Part shown: one piece after another, positions 8,239 to 16,157 of the stretch | How the letters are laid out: every line of letters begins with the position of its first letter | Position numbering within the stretch: position 1 is the stretch's first letter | Assembly: GCA_964588305.1 (NCBI GenBank) | Contig: CAZPOP010000030.1 | Location: 1-30,786, forward strand | Origin: SM1-73 sp964588305 | GTDB taxonomy: Bacteria; Zixibacteria; MSB-5A5; SM1-73 | Direction: 5' to 3' | Length of the DNA stretch: 30,786 nucleotides | Notes under the pieces: generated by a model | Seen by the model: only the letters and a program-made list of their open reading frames with translations | Told to the model about the DNA's origin: nothing | Databases searched by the model: none | Translations under genes and position numbers: made by a program

Positions 8239-9267
8239 TTGGCCTGGCATGAATACGTGGGTGTCTCCCACATACATACCACAGATTCGGATGGATCAAA
8301 GTCCGTTCCCGAGGTAATCAAGATCGGGCAGACGGTGGGGCTGGACTTTCTTCTTTTCTCCGACCACATGACCTTAAGATCGCTGCATCTTGGACTGGAG
8401 GGCTGGCACGGTAAAACTTTTGTTCTTATTGGATATGAGATACACGACAAAACCAACATAAATCACTATTTAGCTTTCAATGTCGGTCAGGTTCTATCTG
8501 GAGAACTCTCTCCACAAGAGTACGTCAGGGAGATAAAAAGGCAAGGCGGTCTGGGAATCATTGCTCATCCGGATGAGAGCAGAGTGTTGCCTCAGTTTCC
8601 CCCCTATCCGTGGACTGCCTGGGACGCAGAAGGATTCGACGGCATCGAAATCTGGAATCAGATGTCCGAATGGATGGAGGGAATAAATAAACTTAACCTG
8701 CTCAAAATGTTCGTTTCCCCCAGAAGGTATCTTACCGGCCCCACGCCGAGGATTTTGAAAATATGGGACGAGTTAAACAAGCAGAGAAGAGTTTGTGGAA
8801 TCAGCGGAGTGGATGTGCACGCTCATCCTTACAAAATGGGTCCTTTTACTTTTTTAATCTTTCCTTATAAGGTTCAATTTCAATCCCTGAGGGTGCATTT
8901 GGTTTTGAAGGAGCCGCTATCTTCAGAGAGTCAGACCGCCAAACGACAGGTGATGGACGCCATAAGAGGGTGTAATCTCTTCATCTCCAACTACCGCTGG
9001 GGGGATGCCAGAGGCTTTTCCTTCTGTGCGGAAGCCCAAGGCCAGCTATACCGTGTTGGTGACGGTATCTCCTCGCCAGGGAAAACCTCCTTGTTGGTTC
9101 GCACTCCTCAAAAATGCGATATAAGGCTTCTATGTGACGGGAGCATTGTCAAAGAGAAAAAAGGAAATGCTTTGGAATATTCCGCTGACGGGCGGGGCAT
9201 TTACCGCGTGGAGGCATACATGGGCAAGAAAGGGTGGATTTTTTCGAACCACATAAGAGTGGAATAG
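8239..9267 (+). CDS. PHP-domain metallohydrolase (CehA/McbA-like)
   Basis: A 342-residue protein of the polymerase-and-histidinol-phosphatase fold, which binds two or three metals and hydrolyses phosphoester or other ester bonds. Metal-binding motifs are visible in order: SHIHTTDSDG (residues 10-19), FSDHMT near 40-45, IAHPDE near 110, and DVHAHP near 192. The PFDG..EIWNQ-like segment (GFDGIEIWNQ) is typical of the CehA/McbA group. The C-terminal 100 residues look like a beta-rich accessory domain. The start is TTG 8239 with GGAG five bases upstream; it places the first His pair near the N terminus as in the family. The substrate is unknown. Confidence 0.82.
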   Translation: MAWHEYVGVSHIHTTDSDGSKSVPEVIKIGQTVGLDFLLFSDHMTLRSLHLGLEGWHGKTFVLIGYEIHDKTNINHYLAFNVGQVLSGELSPQEYVREIKRQGGLGIIAHPDESRVLPQFPPYPWTAWDAEGFDGIEIWNQMSEWMEGINKLNLLKMFVSPRRYLTGPTPRILKIWDELNKQRRVCGISGVDVHAHPYKMGPFTFLIFPYKVQFQSLRVHLVLKEPLSSESQTAKRQVMDAIRGCNLFISNYRWGDARGFSFCAEAQGQLYRVGDGISSPGKTSLLVRTPQKCDIRLLCDGSIVKEKKGNALEYSADGRGIYRVEAYMGKKGWIFSNHIRVE

Positions 9268-9399
9268 AATATGATGCCTTCTCTCTTGCGGGTGTTTGGA
9301 CCGGGGAGGGTTAGAGTGAAGGGCAATTTAGACTTATGTGTCGACCACGGCGTTCAGACGACCCCATAGGATAGCTTGGTGGACGAAAGACCCGTAGCG

Positions 9400-9415
9400 G
9401 TTTGATTTATCAAAC
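9400..9415. repeat. Perfect 16-nt palindrome with GATTTATC core
   Basis: GTTTGATTTATCAAAC lies in the 294-bp gap between the PHP gene and the convergent minus-strand gene. A sister palindrome with the same core but a different stem lies at 9490-9505. Apart from these and a repeated GTCGACCA-NGGC motif (9339 and 9529 regions), nothing else is recognisable in this gap. Confidence 0.65.
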
Positions 9416-9489
9416 GCAAGTTACTGAAGTGGCATAAACGCGACCACTACATCTAAACCAACAAATGATGATAATCCAAGATTGTAGTT

Positions 9490-9505
9490 GCTCGATTTAT
9501 CGAGC
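9490..9505. repeat. Perfect 16-nt palindrome with GATTTATC core
   Basis: GCTCGATTTATCGAGC, the second member of the pair in this gap. A related CCCGATAAATCGGG occurs at 20602-20615. The core is constant and the stem bases co-vary, which suggests selection on the hairpin. Confidence 0.65.
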
Positions 9506-9561
9506 TTAATGAATTGGGCTACTTGTAGGTCGACCATGGCGAAGCCGGGTCGACAAAACAT

Positions 9562-10374
9562 CTACGTTTTTATTTTCTGAGTAAGTCTGTCAAGCCAGCT
9601 AATTACAAGCTTGAACCCGGGGGAGTAGCTCTTTGCCTGCTGGTTTATTTTTTTGATGCTCAGTTTTGAGCGAATTGCTTTTGCCAATTCTTCAAGAAAG
9701 AGAAACAGCCTACATAGATAGAATGCACTGTATAACTGAAAATCAACTACGTTCTTGTTGTGCATTACTATTTCATTTCTTATAAGCGGTTTTAACGAAT
9801 TTCCTAATGATTGGAATAGAATTCCTTCTTCAGGATCTAGGAAGACGAGAGTAAATGCACCCTTGTGAATCATGGAATCTCTCAAGTTTTGAATATCTGG
9901 AAACCAATCCACAGATTCCACAACCTCCGCAAGTTCTTCTCCAACTCGGGCACGGTTTCCTGGATTCTTATTCAACCATTGTTGAAGTTCGCGAAATGAG
10001 TCCGGTATTTGTCCGGGTTTGTTTCCAGTGTCCCTAATGATTTGAGCTACGTAATCAAAAATGGAACGAAACTCAACGTGAAAGTAATCGATGTCGGCAG
10101 TGGCAAATTGGAACCAAAGTGGTTTGAATGAATCATTATTCTGAGCGTGTGAACGGATCCATTCTAGCTTGAAAAGAACCATTCCCAGATTCCACAAGTC
10201 CTACAAGATGTATCTGTGTTTTTGATGAATTTGGGTTAATATCTGGTCTTTGTGGCGCGCAGACGCAACCACTAAATCCCCAAGAAGCGACATAAATTCG
10301 CCACTCCAAAAACACCCCTCTTCATCCATACCGAACTGTGACCGAACACTTTGAACATCTTTCAAATCAATCAT
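9562..10374 (-). pseudogene. HEPN-like protein gene interrupted by one in-frame amber codon
   Basis: Reading from ATG 10374, 57 sense codons are followed by TAG (10203-10201). The same frame then continues for 212 sense codons to the stop at 9562, for a combined length of about 270 residues. GGAAG lies upstream of the ATG, which starts 22 bases after the rlmN stop, so the gene is probably the last in an rlmN operon. The protein is helix-rich and contains RDSMIH (Arg165 and His170 in the read-through numbering), matching the R-x4-H motif of HEPN domains, many of which are RNases. A TTG (10197) or ATG (10182) after the stop could restart a shorter protein of about 206-211 residues. A nonsense mutation, a sequencing error or read-through are all possible; rlmN itself uses TAG as its stop, which argues against a recoded genome. 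Confidence 0.6.
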
Positions 10375-10396
10375 TTTAGTTTTCTTCCAAGTGCAT

Positions 10397-11422
10397 CTAA
10401 GTCTTCATAGAAGCGTATAGTTGCCCACAGGCGGCTTGGATATCTTCGCCTTTGCTTTTCCGCAAGGTAACTGTAGGACAACGGGGAAACAGATAGTCCC
10501 TGAACCCAACAATCTTCTCCTGAGAGGGCTTCTCGAAGGGCAAATCGGGGACGGGATTATAAGGTATCAAATTGATCTTGCAGGGAATCCCCCTCACCAG
10601 TTTGGATAACTCCAGAGCATCCTTTTGGGAATCGTTGAAGTCTTTTATCAAGACGTATTCAAAGGTAATTCTTCTTTTTGTCTTCTCCGTGTAATACTTG
10701 ACAGCTTCCAGCAGAGTCTTCAAAGGGTACTTCTTGTTTATGGGCATCAACTCGTTTCTTTTCTCGTCAGTGGGGGCGTTGAGCGAAATGGCCAATTTTA
10801 TCTTCGAGGTTAGGCTGGCCAAGTTCCTTATGCCGTCGGGGATGCCCGCGGTGGATACGGTAATTCTCTTGGCGGCAAATGAGAGACCCAACTCCGAATT
10901 AATGATTCTTAGGGCTCTGACCGTGTTGTCGTAATTCAGAAGAGGTTCCCCCATGCCCATGAGAACCACATGCGTGGGTCTGCGATCTCTCAGCGCGATG
11001 ATCTGATCCACGATCTCTCCGGCGGTCAGGTTCCTTTTAAAACCCATCTTTCCGGTGGCGCAAAAGGTGCAGCCCAGGGGACATCCCACCTGGGTGGACA
11101 CACAAACGGTAATGCGGTCCTTTTCAAGCATCAAAACCGCTTCAATCCTTTCACCATCCTTGAGTTCAAGAAGAAGCTTTTCGGAAAAGTCGATTTCAGA
11201 AGTCTGTGCTTTCACCAACTTTATGCTGTCTATACATGCGAGGGAGTCCAATTTTTCCCGAAGGGTCTTGGAGAGATCAGTCATCTGACTGAATTCGGTG
11301 ACTCCCTTATCGTAAATCCACAGGGCCAGCTGGTTAGCTTTGTATCTTCTCTCTCCAAGTTCGGTGAGCAGTTTCTCCAACTCCTGTGTCCACAGCCCTT
11401 TCAGATTTGTCTTTTTTTTCAT
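10397..11422 (-). CDS. rlmN: 23S rRNA (adenine-2503-C2)/tRNA methyltransferase RlmN
   Basis: A 341-residue radical-SAM enzyme that methylates C2 of A2503 in 23S rRNA and of A37 in some tRNAs. The cluster-binding cysteines lie in the C-x3-C-x2-C motif at Cys114, Cys118 and Cys121 (GCPLGCTFCATG). The SAM-binding GMGEPLLN follows near residue 157. The conserved Cys332 in AACGQL near the C terminus is the methyl-carrying cysteine of the mechanism. The N-terminal accessory domain (RRYKANQLALWIY) is also present. It lies downstream of kptA on the same strand with a 138-bp gap and probably upstream of the broken HEPN-like gene in one transcript. Confidence 0.96.
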   Translation of the reverse strand: MKKKTNLKGLWTQELEKLLTELGERRYKANQLALWIYDKGVTEFSQMTDLSKTLREKLDSLACIDSIKLVKAQTSEIDFSEKLLLELKDGERIEAVLMLEKDRITVCVSTQVGCPLGCTFCATGKMGFKRNLTAGEIVDQIIALRDRRPTHVVLMGMGEPLLNYDNTVRALRIINSELGLSFAAKRITVSTAGIPDGIRNLASLTSKIKLAISLNAPTDEKRNELMPINKKYPLKTLLEAVKYYTEKTKRRITFEYVLIKDFNDSQKDALELSKLVRGIPCKINLIPYNPVPDLPFEKPSQEKIVGFRDYLFPRCPTVTLRKSKGEDIQAACGQLYASMKT

Positions 11423-11560
11423 ATGGTTCTCCAGGCGAGTTTGATATGATCCATACCCTGATCCCCATTTTAAGGATCAACGACTTTTATAAAATGTGAT
11501 TCGATATTGCGGCGGTGTGCGCCAGACGGTGCAGGTTGGCGGTCCCCGGACCCTGTCACC

Positions 11561-12112
11561 TCATCCGCTGGCCAATTCTATGAATTCGCTGGGAATGAAT
11601 TCACCCAGCACCACGACTCCCATATCATGGAATTCTATTCCCTTTTTTGATGCTTCCTTCGCTTTTATGGTAAAGACTGCCGGGCTTTTGGATTTTCTGC
11701 TGCCCACCTGAAAGGCTTCTTCTTTGCTTTTACTCAAGTGAACATATCTTCTTTTCATTGGTTTCAAGCCTTCAGCCAAAATGGTATTCTTCATCGCCGG
11801 ACTGGTCCCGTGGTAGAGATACTCCGGAGGCTCCGAGGGGTCGGTATCGAGCTGGACCTCGACGGAATGTCCGTATCGTGCCCGAATTTTCTCCCCTCTT
11901 ATTTCGAATCTTCCTTTGGGGCAGTCTCTCACCACGTTTTCAATGTCAGATGATTGAACTCTGCCGTACCTGTTTTGAAGCACGAGAAGCAGGTCTCTGG
12001 TGTTGACAAAACCAAAAGGATCCAGCCTCAGTCCAAAATTCTCGGGTTTGTGTCTCAGCACGAAGCTCATGAATTTTGACAATCCGAGCGATCTGTGCAT
12101 GGTCGTCCCCAT
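11561..12112 (-). CDS. kptA: RNA 2'-phosphotransferase KptA/Tpt1
   Basis: A 183-residue enzyme that transfers an internal 2'-phosphate from RNA to NAD+, giving ADP-ribose 1'',2''-cyclic phosphate. In eukaryotes it finishes tRNA splicing; its bacterial role is unclear. Family motifs are in order: SKFMSFVLRHKP (residues 12-23, Arg20 and His21), FGFVNTRDLL, IRARYGHS near residue 74, LYHGTS near 99, and RRYVHLS near 121. A strong minus-strand promoter lies 50 bp upstream. Met1 and Met5 are alternative starts. Its neighbour rlmN also modifies RNA, and the gene after that is HEPN-like, which may indicate an RNA-metabolism cluster. Confidence 0.93.
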   Translation of the reverse strand: MGTTMHRSLGLSKFMSFVLRHKPENFGLRLDPFGFVNTRDLLLVLQNRYGRVQSSDIENVVRDCPKGRFEIRGEKIRARYGHSVEVQLDTDPSEPPEYLYHGTSPAMKNTILAEGLKPMKRRYVHLSKSKEEAFQVGSRKSKSPAVFTIKAKEASKKGIEFHDMGVVVLGEFIPSEFIELASG

Positions 12113-12160
12113 GTCAGTGAGTTTCCCTGGATGCTTTTAGATAGAACCCTCTCGCCGGGA

Positions 12161-12189
12161 ATAATATCAGATTTTGTTTTCTCCGTCAA
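12161..12189 (-). promoter_or_regulatory. Sigma-70 promoter for kptA
   Basis: On the minus strand, TTGACG (12189-12184), a 17-bp spacer and TATTAT (12166-12161). Transcription would begin near 12154, about 40 nt before the kptA ATG. Confidence 0.8.
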
Positions 12190-12576
12190 CTAGAAAAGAC
12201 AAAAAATCGTGCCGGGCGTTCTCTGAAAAAAGGTTTGGTTTCAAATCGAACTCCAAATTACCTGGTGTGGAATTCAAAATACCTTCTGGTTGCAAGCATG
12301 GGATGCTTGGAATTGCTCTTTTAATCTGGATTTCCCTTTTGTTTTGGTTTTGAGAATTCCCGTCTTGATGTCAGGCGAGAAGAACACACTTGATACGAAC
12401 CGATTACCGTAAAGTTAGAGTAAGTTTACGAAGTTCTACCCCCATTTTTCTGCGGCTGATTGGCTGCACGAAAGAGAGTAATATTGAAAAATCTAATTCT
12501 GAAGTCCGGCCAGAATACTGTTGTCGGATTGAGGTTCTCGTTGAAGGGGTTTGACTGCCGGCCATTTGATGCGGAA
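12190..12576. other. Intergenic stretch without recognised gene
   Basis: This is most of the 523-bp gap between kptA and the dockerin gene. No convincing reading frame, RNA gene or repeat from the families in this window was found. CCGGCC near 12510 and GCCGGCC near 12558 are short isolated matches. Confidence 0.5.
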
Positions 12577-12613
12577 ATTAAAAAGGCGTCTCGCTGCCCT
12601 GATGAGACGCCTT
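12577..12613 (-). terminator. Rho-independent terminator of the dockerin gene
   Basis: Read on the minus strand: stem AAGGCGTCTC, an 11-base loop, then GAGACGCCTT followed by TTTAATTT. It begins 23 bases beyond the stop of the dockerin gene. On the plus strand there is no T-run. Confidence 0.88.
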
Positions 12614-12635
12614 CTGCGATTGCTTTCCTCTAATT

Positions 12636-13853
12636 CTACCAAGGATCCCCGGGTAAGGGATCGGCGCCGTTCTGGTAAAGATAGGTTATCAGATAGATAA
12701 TGTCCTCCACATCGATCGTGTGGTCTGGTTCATTTACGTCCGCGGTTATGGGATGAGCAGGGACTGGGCCGTCGAGGTATATGTAATTGAGAAGGAAGAC
12801 TATGTCCCCGATGTCGACGTGTCCATCAAAATTGGCGTCTCCGGGCCAATACTCGATTACAGGAAAATCTCCCAGGGCGAACTGAGGAGTATAGCCTTCC
12901 GGTTCGGCGGTCGTGAATGTGAAACGATTCACCGGAGGAAAGAAGCTGCTGTCCACCGTAACCAAACCGGTGTTGCTGGTCAAAGTGAAGCATAAGGTGG
13001 TAAAAAGCCCCCGAGTAGGGGGAATGGGAGGTTCCGAAAACGGAATTGCTCCTATTAACACTTTACTTGCCATGATGTCCGGGTTGACCGTCTGGTACTC
13101 CAACTCATCAAAAACGCTCTCCCTGAATGTGACGGAGTCATAAGCAACAGGACCGGACCAGATAAAAGGCAGGATCATGGCCCCGAGGGGATTATCGTTT
13201 GTCACCTGCATGTGAGCGTAAAACAGTCCGGGTCCGCTGGGCAAGGGATAATAGGCATAGTCAGGATAGAATGAAACCGAGTCCGGAACTGCAGGGTCAT
13301 TGGGATCCTGCTCGGAGACCAAATGAAACTCCCCTTCCAGGAACTGGGGAGTGTAAGTTACAGAATCTTCTCGGGTGAACAAAAGATGTTCCTCCGGCAG
13401 GGGGGAGTTGGCGGTAGTGTCGACGAACAAGGTGCCGACATCGGTTGTCGAAAAATAGAATTTAACCAGCATGCCTCTGCCGTCAGGGATAGACGGCTGG
13501 GTTTTGACGTCCCCAGTGACCAAAACTTTCTTGTTGCCGTTGTCTATGGCTACGTTTTTGGTTATCACGTAGTTAATCCTGCTTCCGAAGAAACTGGCAG
13601 AGTCGATGGTGGCTGGGCCTGTCCAGGTCAAGGGAACCTGCAAGGCGATAACAAAATCGTCGTTTCTAAAGTATACCGGTATGGCTACTTTCCCCACCTC
13701 GGGAGGCTCGGGAACCAAAAAGCCCCTGGATCTGAAAAACACCGAGTCCGGTCCGTAAAGATCATTGGGATCCTGCTCAGCAAAACTCGACTCGAAAAGG
13801 GAAACCGATAAGACAATGGCTGCCAAGAATAAAACCCCAAAAAACTTTTTCAT
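12636..13853 (-). CDS. Secreted two-repeat beta-sandwich protein with C-terminal dockerin
   Basis: A 405-residue exported protein. The signal peptide covers residues 1-25 (MKKFF start, cleavage after SSFA). Two tandem repeats of about 155 residues follow, both opening with EQDPND (26-31 and 181-186) and closing with YTPQF-LGF-like segments (YTPQFLEGEF, YTPQFALGDF). Each looks like a cohesin-like or related beta-sandwich domain. Residues 338-395 form a dockerin type I pair: GDANFDGHVDIGDI and ADVNEPDHTIDVEDI, the calcium-binding loops. AGGAGG precedes the ATG and a promoter lies about 110 bp upstream. The role is probably cell-surface or extracellular assembly; the partner is unknown. Such proteins are abundant in Zixibacteria-like genomes. 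Confidence 0.82.
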   Translation of the reverse strand: MKKFFGVLFLAAIVLSVSLFESSFAEQDPNDLYGPDSVFFRSRGFLVPEPPEVGKVAIPVYFRNDDFVIALQVPLTWTGPATIDSASFFGSRINYVITKNVAIDNGNKKVLVTGDVKTQPSIPDGRGMLVKFYFSTTDVGTLFVDTTANSPLPEEHLLFTREDSVTYTPQFLEGEFHLVSEQDPNDPAVPDSVSFYPDYAYYPLPSGPGLFYAHMQVTNDNPLGAMILPFIWSGPVAYDSVTFRESVFDELEYQTVNPDIMASKVLIGAIPFSEPPIPPTRGLFTTLCFTLTSNTGLVTVDSSFFPPVNRFTFTTAEPEGYTPQFALGDFPVIEYWPGDANFDGHVDIGDIVFLLNYIYLDGPVPAHPITADVNEPDHTIDVEDIIYLITYLYQNGADPLPGDPW

Positions 13854-13966
13854 CTTTTCCTCCTCAAATCTGATCTTCAGAGATAAAGCCTACTTGCCTA
13901 GAGTGTTTACCTGCTGAAAAATGCGTCCTCTCAAGTGAACTTTCCAGCCCTAAATAAAGCCTACGC

Positions 13967-13996
13967 ATAATATAACCAAACACAACACATAGTCAA
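13967..13996 (-). promoter_or_regulatory. Promoter of the dockerin gene
   Basis: On the minus strand TTGACT (13996-13991) is followed by TATATT after 16 bases or TATTAT after 18. The predicted leader is about 105 nt. Two exact copies of ATAAAGCCTAC (plus-strand sense) lie at 13883-13893 and 13954-13964, the latter at the expected transcription start, and could be an operator. Confidence 0.65.
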
Positions 13997-14149
13997 GAGA
14001 AATCTTCACAATTTTTCGATCAATTTGCTTCAAATCCGTTATCTTTTCCCCGGAACGTTGCCAGTAGCTGACAAACCACGAAAAGGCCACATCCTTTTGT
14101 TGCTACACCTGCAGAAGAAAAAAGAAGGCGAATCTGGCGAAAAAAATCA

Positions 14150-14177
14150 TTGACAGACTCAACAAAAATCTTAAATT
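14150..14177 (+). promoter_or_regulatory. Possible promoter for the HNH gene
   Basis: TTGACA at 14150-14155 is perfect, but the best -10 at a 16-bp spacing is TAAATT (14172-14177); a better TATAAG-like box lies too far away. The surrounding DNA is AT-rich. It occupies the plus-strand side of the 367-bp divergent gap. Confidence 0.4.
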
Positions 14178-14220
14178 ATATAAGATTATAGATGTTAAAG
14201 GCTTATAGGTCGAATCGGAT

Positions 14221-14727
14221 ATGTTGCACAGAAACGTTCTGGTCTTGAATCAAAATTATGAACCGCTCTCAGTCTGCACGGTGAAGAGAGCCATAATATT
14301 AGTCTATCTGGGCAAGGCAGAGGTCATAGAAAAGCACGATGGATACACGATTCACTCCGTCTCCTTGAGTTTCCCGGTTCCCAGCGTGGTGAGGTTGGCG
14401 TTTTACATAAAGGTCCCAAATAAGAGAATACTCTTAACCCGAAAGAACATTGTAAAAAGGGATGGACACAGGTGTCAGTATTGCGGCGTCAATCACGGTT
14501 CCATGACCGTCGACCACGTGATTCCAAAAATCTATGGGGGCAATGACACTTGGGAGAATTTGGTCTGCGCATGCCTCAAGTGCAATAACGTCAAAGGCGA
14601 CCGCACTCCGGAACAGGCGGGATTTAAACTTCTGCGCCGTCCCAAAAGACCCAATCATATTACCTTCATTCAGCAGTTTATCGGCATCTCAGATCAGAGA
14701 TGGAAACAGTATCTGTTTTTGGATTAA
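14221..14727 (+). CDS. HNH endonuclease family protein
   Basis: A 168-residue protein with an N-terminal strand-rich segment (VLNQNYEPLSVCTVKRAI, residues 8-25) typical of a widespread stand-alone HNH family. The HNH core is complete: zinc-binding Cys85-x2-Cys88, catalytic Asp98-His99, GG-N-x3-NL around residues 106-114, and Cys118-x2-Cys121 followed by Asn122. These proteins cleave DNA with a ββα-metal active site, but the cellular role of this widely conserved housekeeping-like group is not settled. No strong ribosome-binding site precedes ATG 14221. It lies 79 bp upstream of trpS on the same strand. Confidence 0.88.
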   Translation: MLHRNVLVLNQNYEPLSVCTVKRAIILVYLGKAEVIEKHDGYTIHSVSLSFPVPSVVRLAFYIKVPNKRILLTRKNIVKRDGHRCQYCGVNHGSMTVDHVIPKIYGGNDTWENLVCACLKCNNVKGDRTPEQAGFKLLRRPKRPNHITFIQQFIGISDQRWKQYLFLD

Positions 14728-14806
14728 CAACAGTTGTCAGTTATTCAGTGACTAGTAGTCGCTCTTTGTCAAGTCTGCAACCTCAAAAACTCTCTCGGAG
14801 TGGCCA

Positions 14807-15778
14807 ATGAAAAAGGAAATAATCTTAAGCGGGATGCAGCCCACCGGCAAATTGCATCTGGGCAACTTGGAAGGTGCGTTAAGACACTGGGTCCAGCTTC
14901 AGAACGATTATGAGATGTACTCCTGTATCGTCGACTGGCATGCCTTGACCTCCGACTATGATCAGACTTCGGATCTGGGCGACAGAATCATCCAGGCCAC
15001 CATCGATTATCTTTCCGCCGGGCTCGATCCGGAGAAATGCGCCATCTTCGTTCAGTCCCAGGTAAAGGAACATGCCGAATTGCATCTTCTTTTTTCCATG
15101 ATCATCCCCATACCCTGGCTGGAGCGAGTGCCCTCCTATAAGGAAAAGAGCGTGGAATTGAATTTGGATAGTTATGGCTTTTTGGGCTATCCCTTGCTTC
15201 AGGCGGCAGACATTTTGATCTACAAGGCTAACTGGGTGCCGGTGGGGCAGGATCAGCTTCCCCATATTGAGCTCACCCGGGAGGTGGCACGGAGGTTTAA
15301 CGGTTTGTACGGAGAGGTTTTTCCTGAGCCGCAAGCCAAACTGAGCCAGTTTGCAGGAATCCTGGGGACGGACAACAGGAAGATGAGCAAGTCTTACAAT
15401 AACGACATAAGCATGGGGGAGTCGGAAGAGTCGACTGCCAAGAAGATTTCCATAATGTATACCGATCCCACCAAAATACATCTGGGAGATCCCGGACATC
15501 CCGACGAGTGCCCGGTTTATCTTTTGCACAAGGTCTATAATCCGGATCATAAAACCATTCACCAGCGCTGTTCAACTGGAAAATTGGGATGTGTGGAATG
15601 CAAGAAGATATGCGCTGAGATGACTAACAGAACATTGAAACCCATCCGCGACAAAAGAGCTGAGTTGGAAAAGAATCTGCCTTATGTGGAGAAAGTATTA
15701 ACGTCAGGTGCAGAAAAAGCGAGAACCACAGCCCAAAAGACAATGCGAGATGTAAGAAAGGCGATGAAGTTGAAATAA
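14807..15778 (+). CDS. trpS: Tryptophanyl-tRNA synthetase
   Basis: A 323-residue class I aminoacyl-tRNA synthetase charging tRNA-Trp, of normal family length. The HIGH equivalent is HLGN in PTGKLHLGN (residues 12-20) and KMSKS lies at 192-196. Unusually, the C-terminal half has Cys236-x19-Cys256-x6-Cys263-x2-Cys266 (with GCVECKK), closely matching the C-x22-C-x6-C-x2-C motif that holds a [4Fe-4S] cluster in Thermotoga maritima TrpRS. A GGAG-like site (CGGAGTGG) precedes the ATG. scpA remnants follow; a trpS-scpA neighbourhood is frequent in bacteria. Confidence 0.96.
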   Translation: MKKEIILSGMQPTGKLHLGNLEGALRHWVQLQNDYEMYSCIVDWHALTSDYDQTSDLGDRIIQATIDYLSAGLDPEKCAIFVQSQVKEHAELHLLFSMIIPIPWLERVPSYKEKSVELNLDSYGFLGYPLLQAADILIYKANWVPVGQDQLPHIELTREVARRFNGLYGEVFPEPQAKLSQFAGILGTDNRKMSKSYNNDISMGESEESTAKKISIMYTDPTKIHLGDPGHPDECPVYLLHKVYNPDHKTIHQRCSTGKLGCVECKKICAEMTNRTLKPIRDKRAELEKNLPYVEKVLTSGAEKARTTAQKTMRDVRKAMKLK

Positions 15779-15801
15779 CAATACCCTGACGCAGCGGCCC
15801 C

Positions 15802-15875
15802 GTCGTTGCGAGGGCGTAAGCCCGAAGCAATCTCACATAGAAAGAGATTGCCGCGCCCTTCGGGCTCGCAATGAC
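15802..15875. repeat. Inverted repeat of the GTCxTTGCGAG...CTCGCAATGAC type
   Basis: GTCGTTGCGAG at the left is inverted as CTCGCAATGAC at the right; AATCTC and GAGATT form an inner pair around the central ACATAGAAA. Each half has its own Pro-CCG hairpin (GGGCGTAAGCCC, CGCCCTTCGGGC). It resembles a dispersed element known from many environmental genomes and the element at 2-110. Confidence 0.7.
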
Positions 15876-15971
15876 AATCGTTGCACCTGACGCAATCGGC
15901 GCAGAAAATGCATGGCAAATCGAGTGACTGGTCAGCTTGAGAATTGCAAACGAAAACCCTTGAGGGGGAAA

Positions 15972-16064
15972 ATGGAATCAATTGAGACAAAACCGCAAGA
16001 GGAAAGTTCCGCATATTCGGTTAAACTGGATGTTTTTGAAGGCCCCTTAGACTTGCTTTTGTTC
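15972..16064 (+). pseudogene. Truncated 5' end of scpA
   Basis: Thirty-one codons matching the start of the intact scpA at 16682: 30 of 31 residues are identical, whereas 12 codons differ in DNA, 11 of them synonymously. Similarity stops abruptly after Leu-Leu-Leu-Phe; the frame then runs through unrelated sequence to a stop at 16148. It keeps its own GAGGGGG ribosome-binding region. This is a remnant of a diverged scpA copy. The synonymous pattern means the two copies separated while both were functional, so it is not a recent tandem duplication. Confidence 0.85.
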
Positions 16065-16157
16065 TCTCGTTGGCATCGGAGATGTCGTCCATTGCCACAG
16101 AGGCATCCGGGACGGGTGAAAGAAATGTTTATTAAATACCCGACATAAGGAGATAAT

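Noticed and set aside
9268..9561. Possible RNA gene or small protein between the PHP gene and the convergent HEPN-like gene
   Set aside because: Only short palindromes and a repeated GTCGACCA motif were found; no cloverleaf, long frame or start signals.
10201..10203. Amber codon as a sign of a recoded genetic code
   Set aside because: rlmN ends at TAG at the expected position, so TAG acts as a normal stop. A mutation or local effect is more likely.
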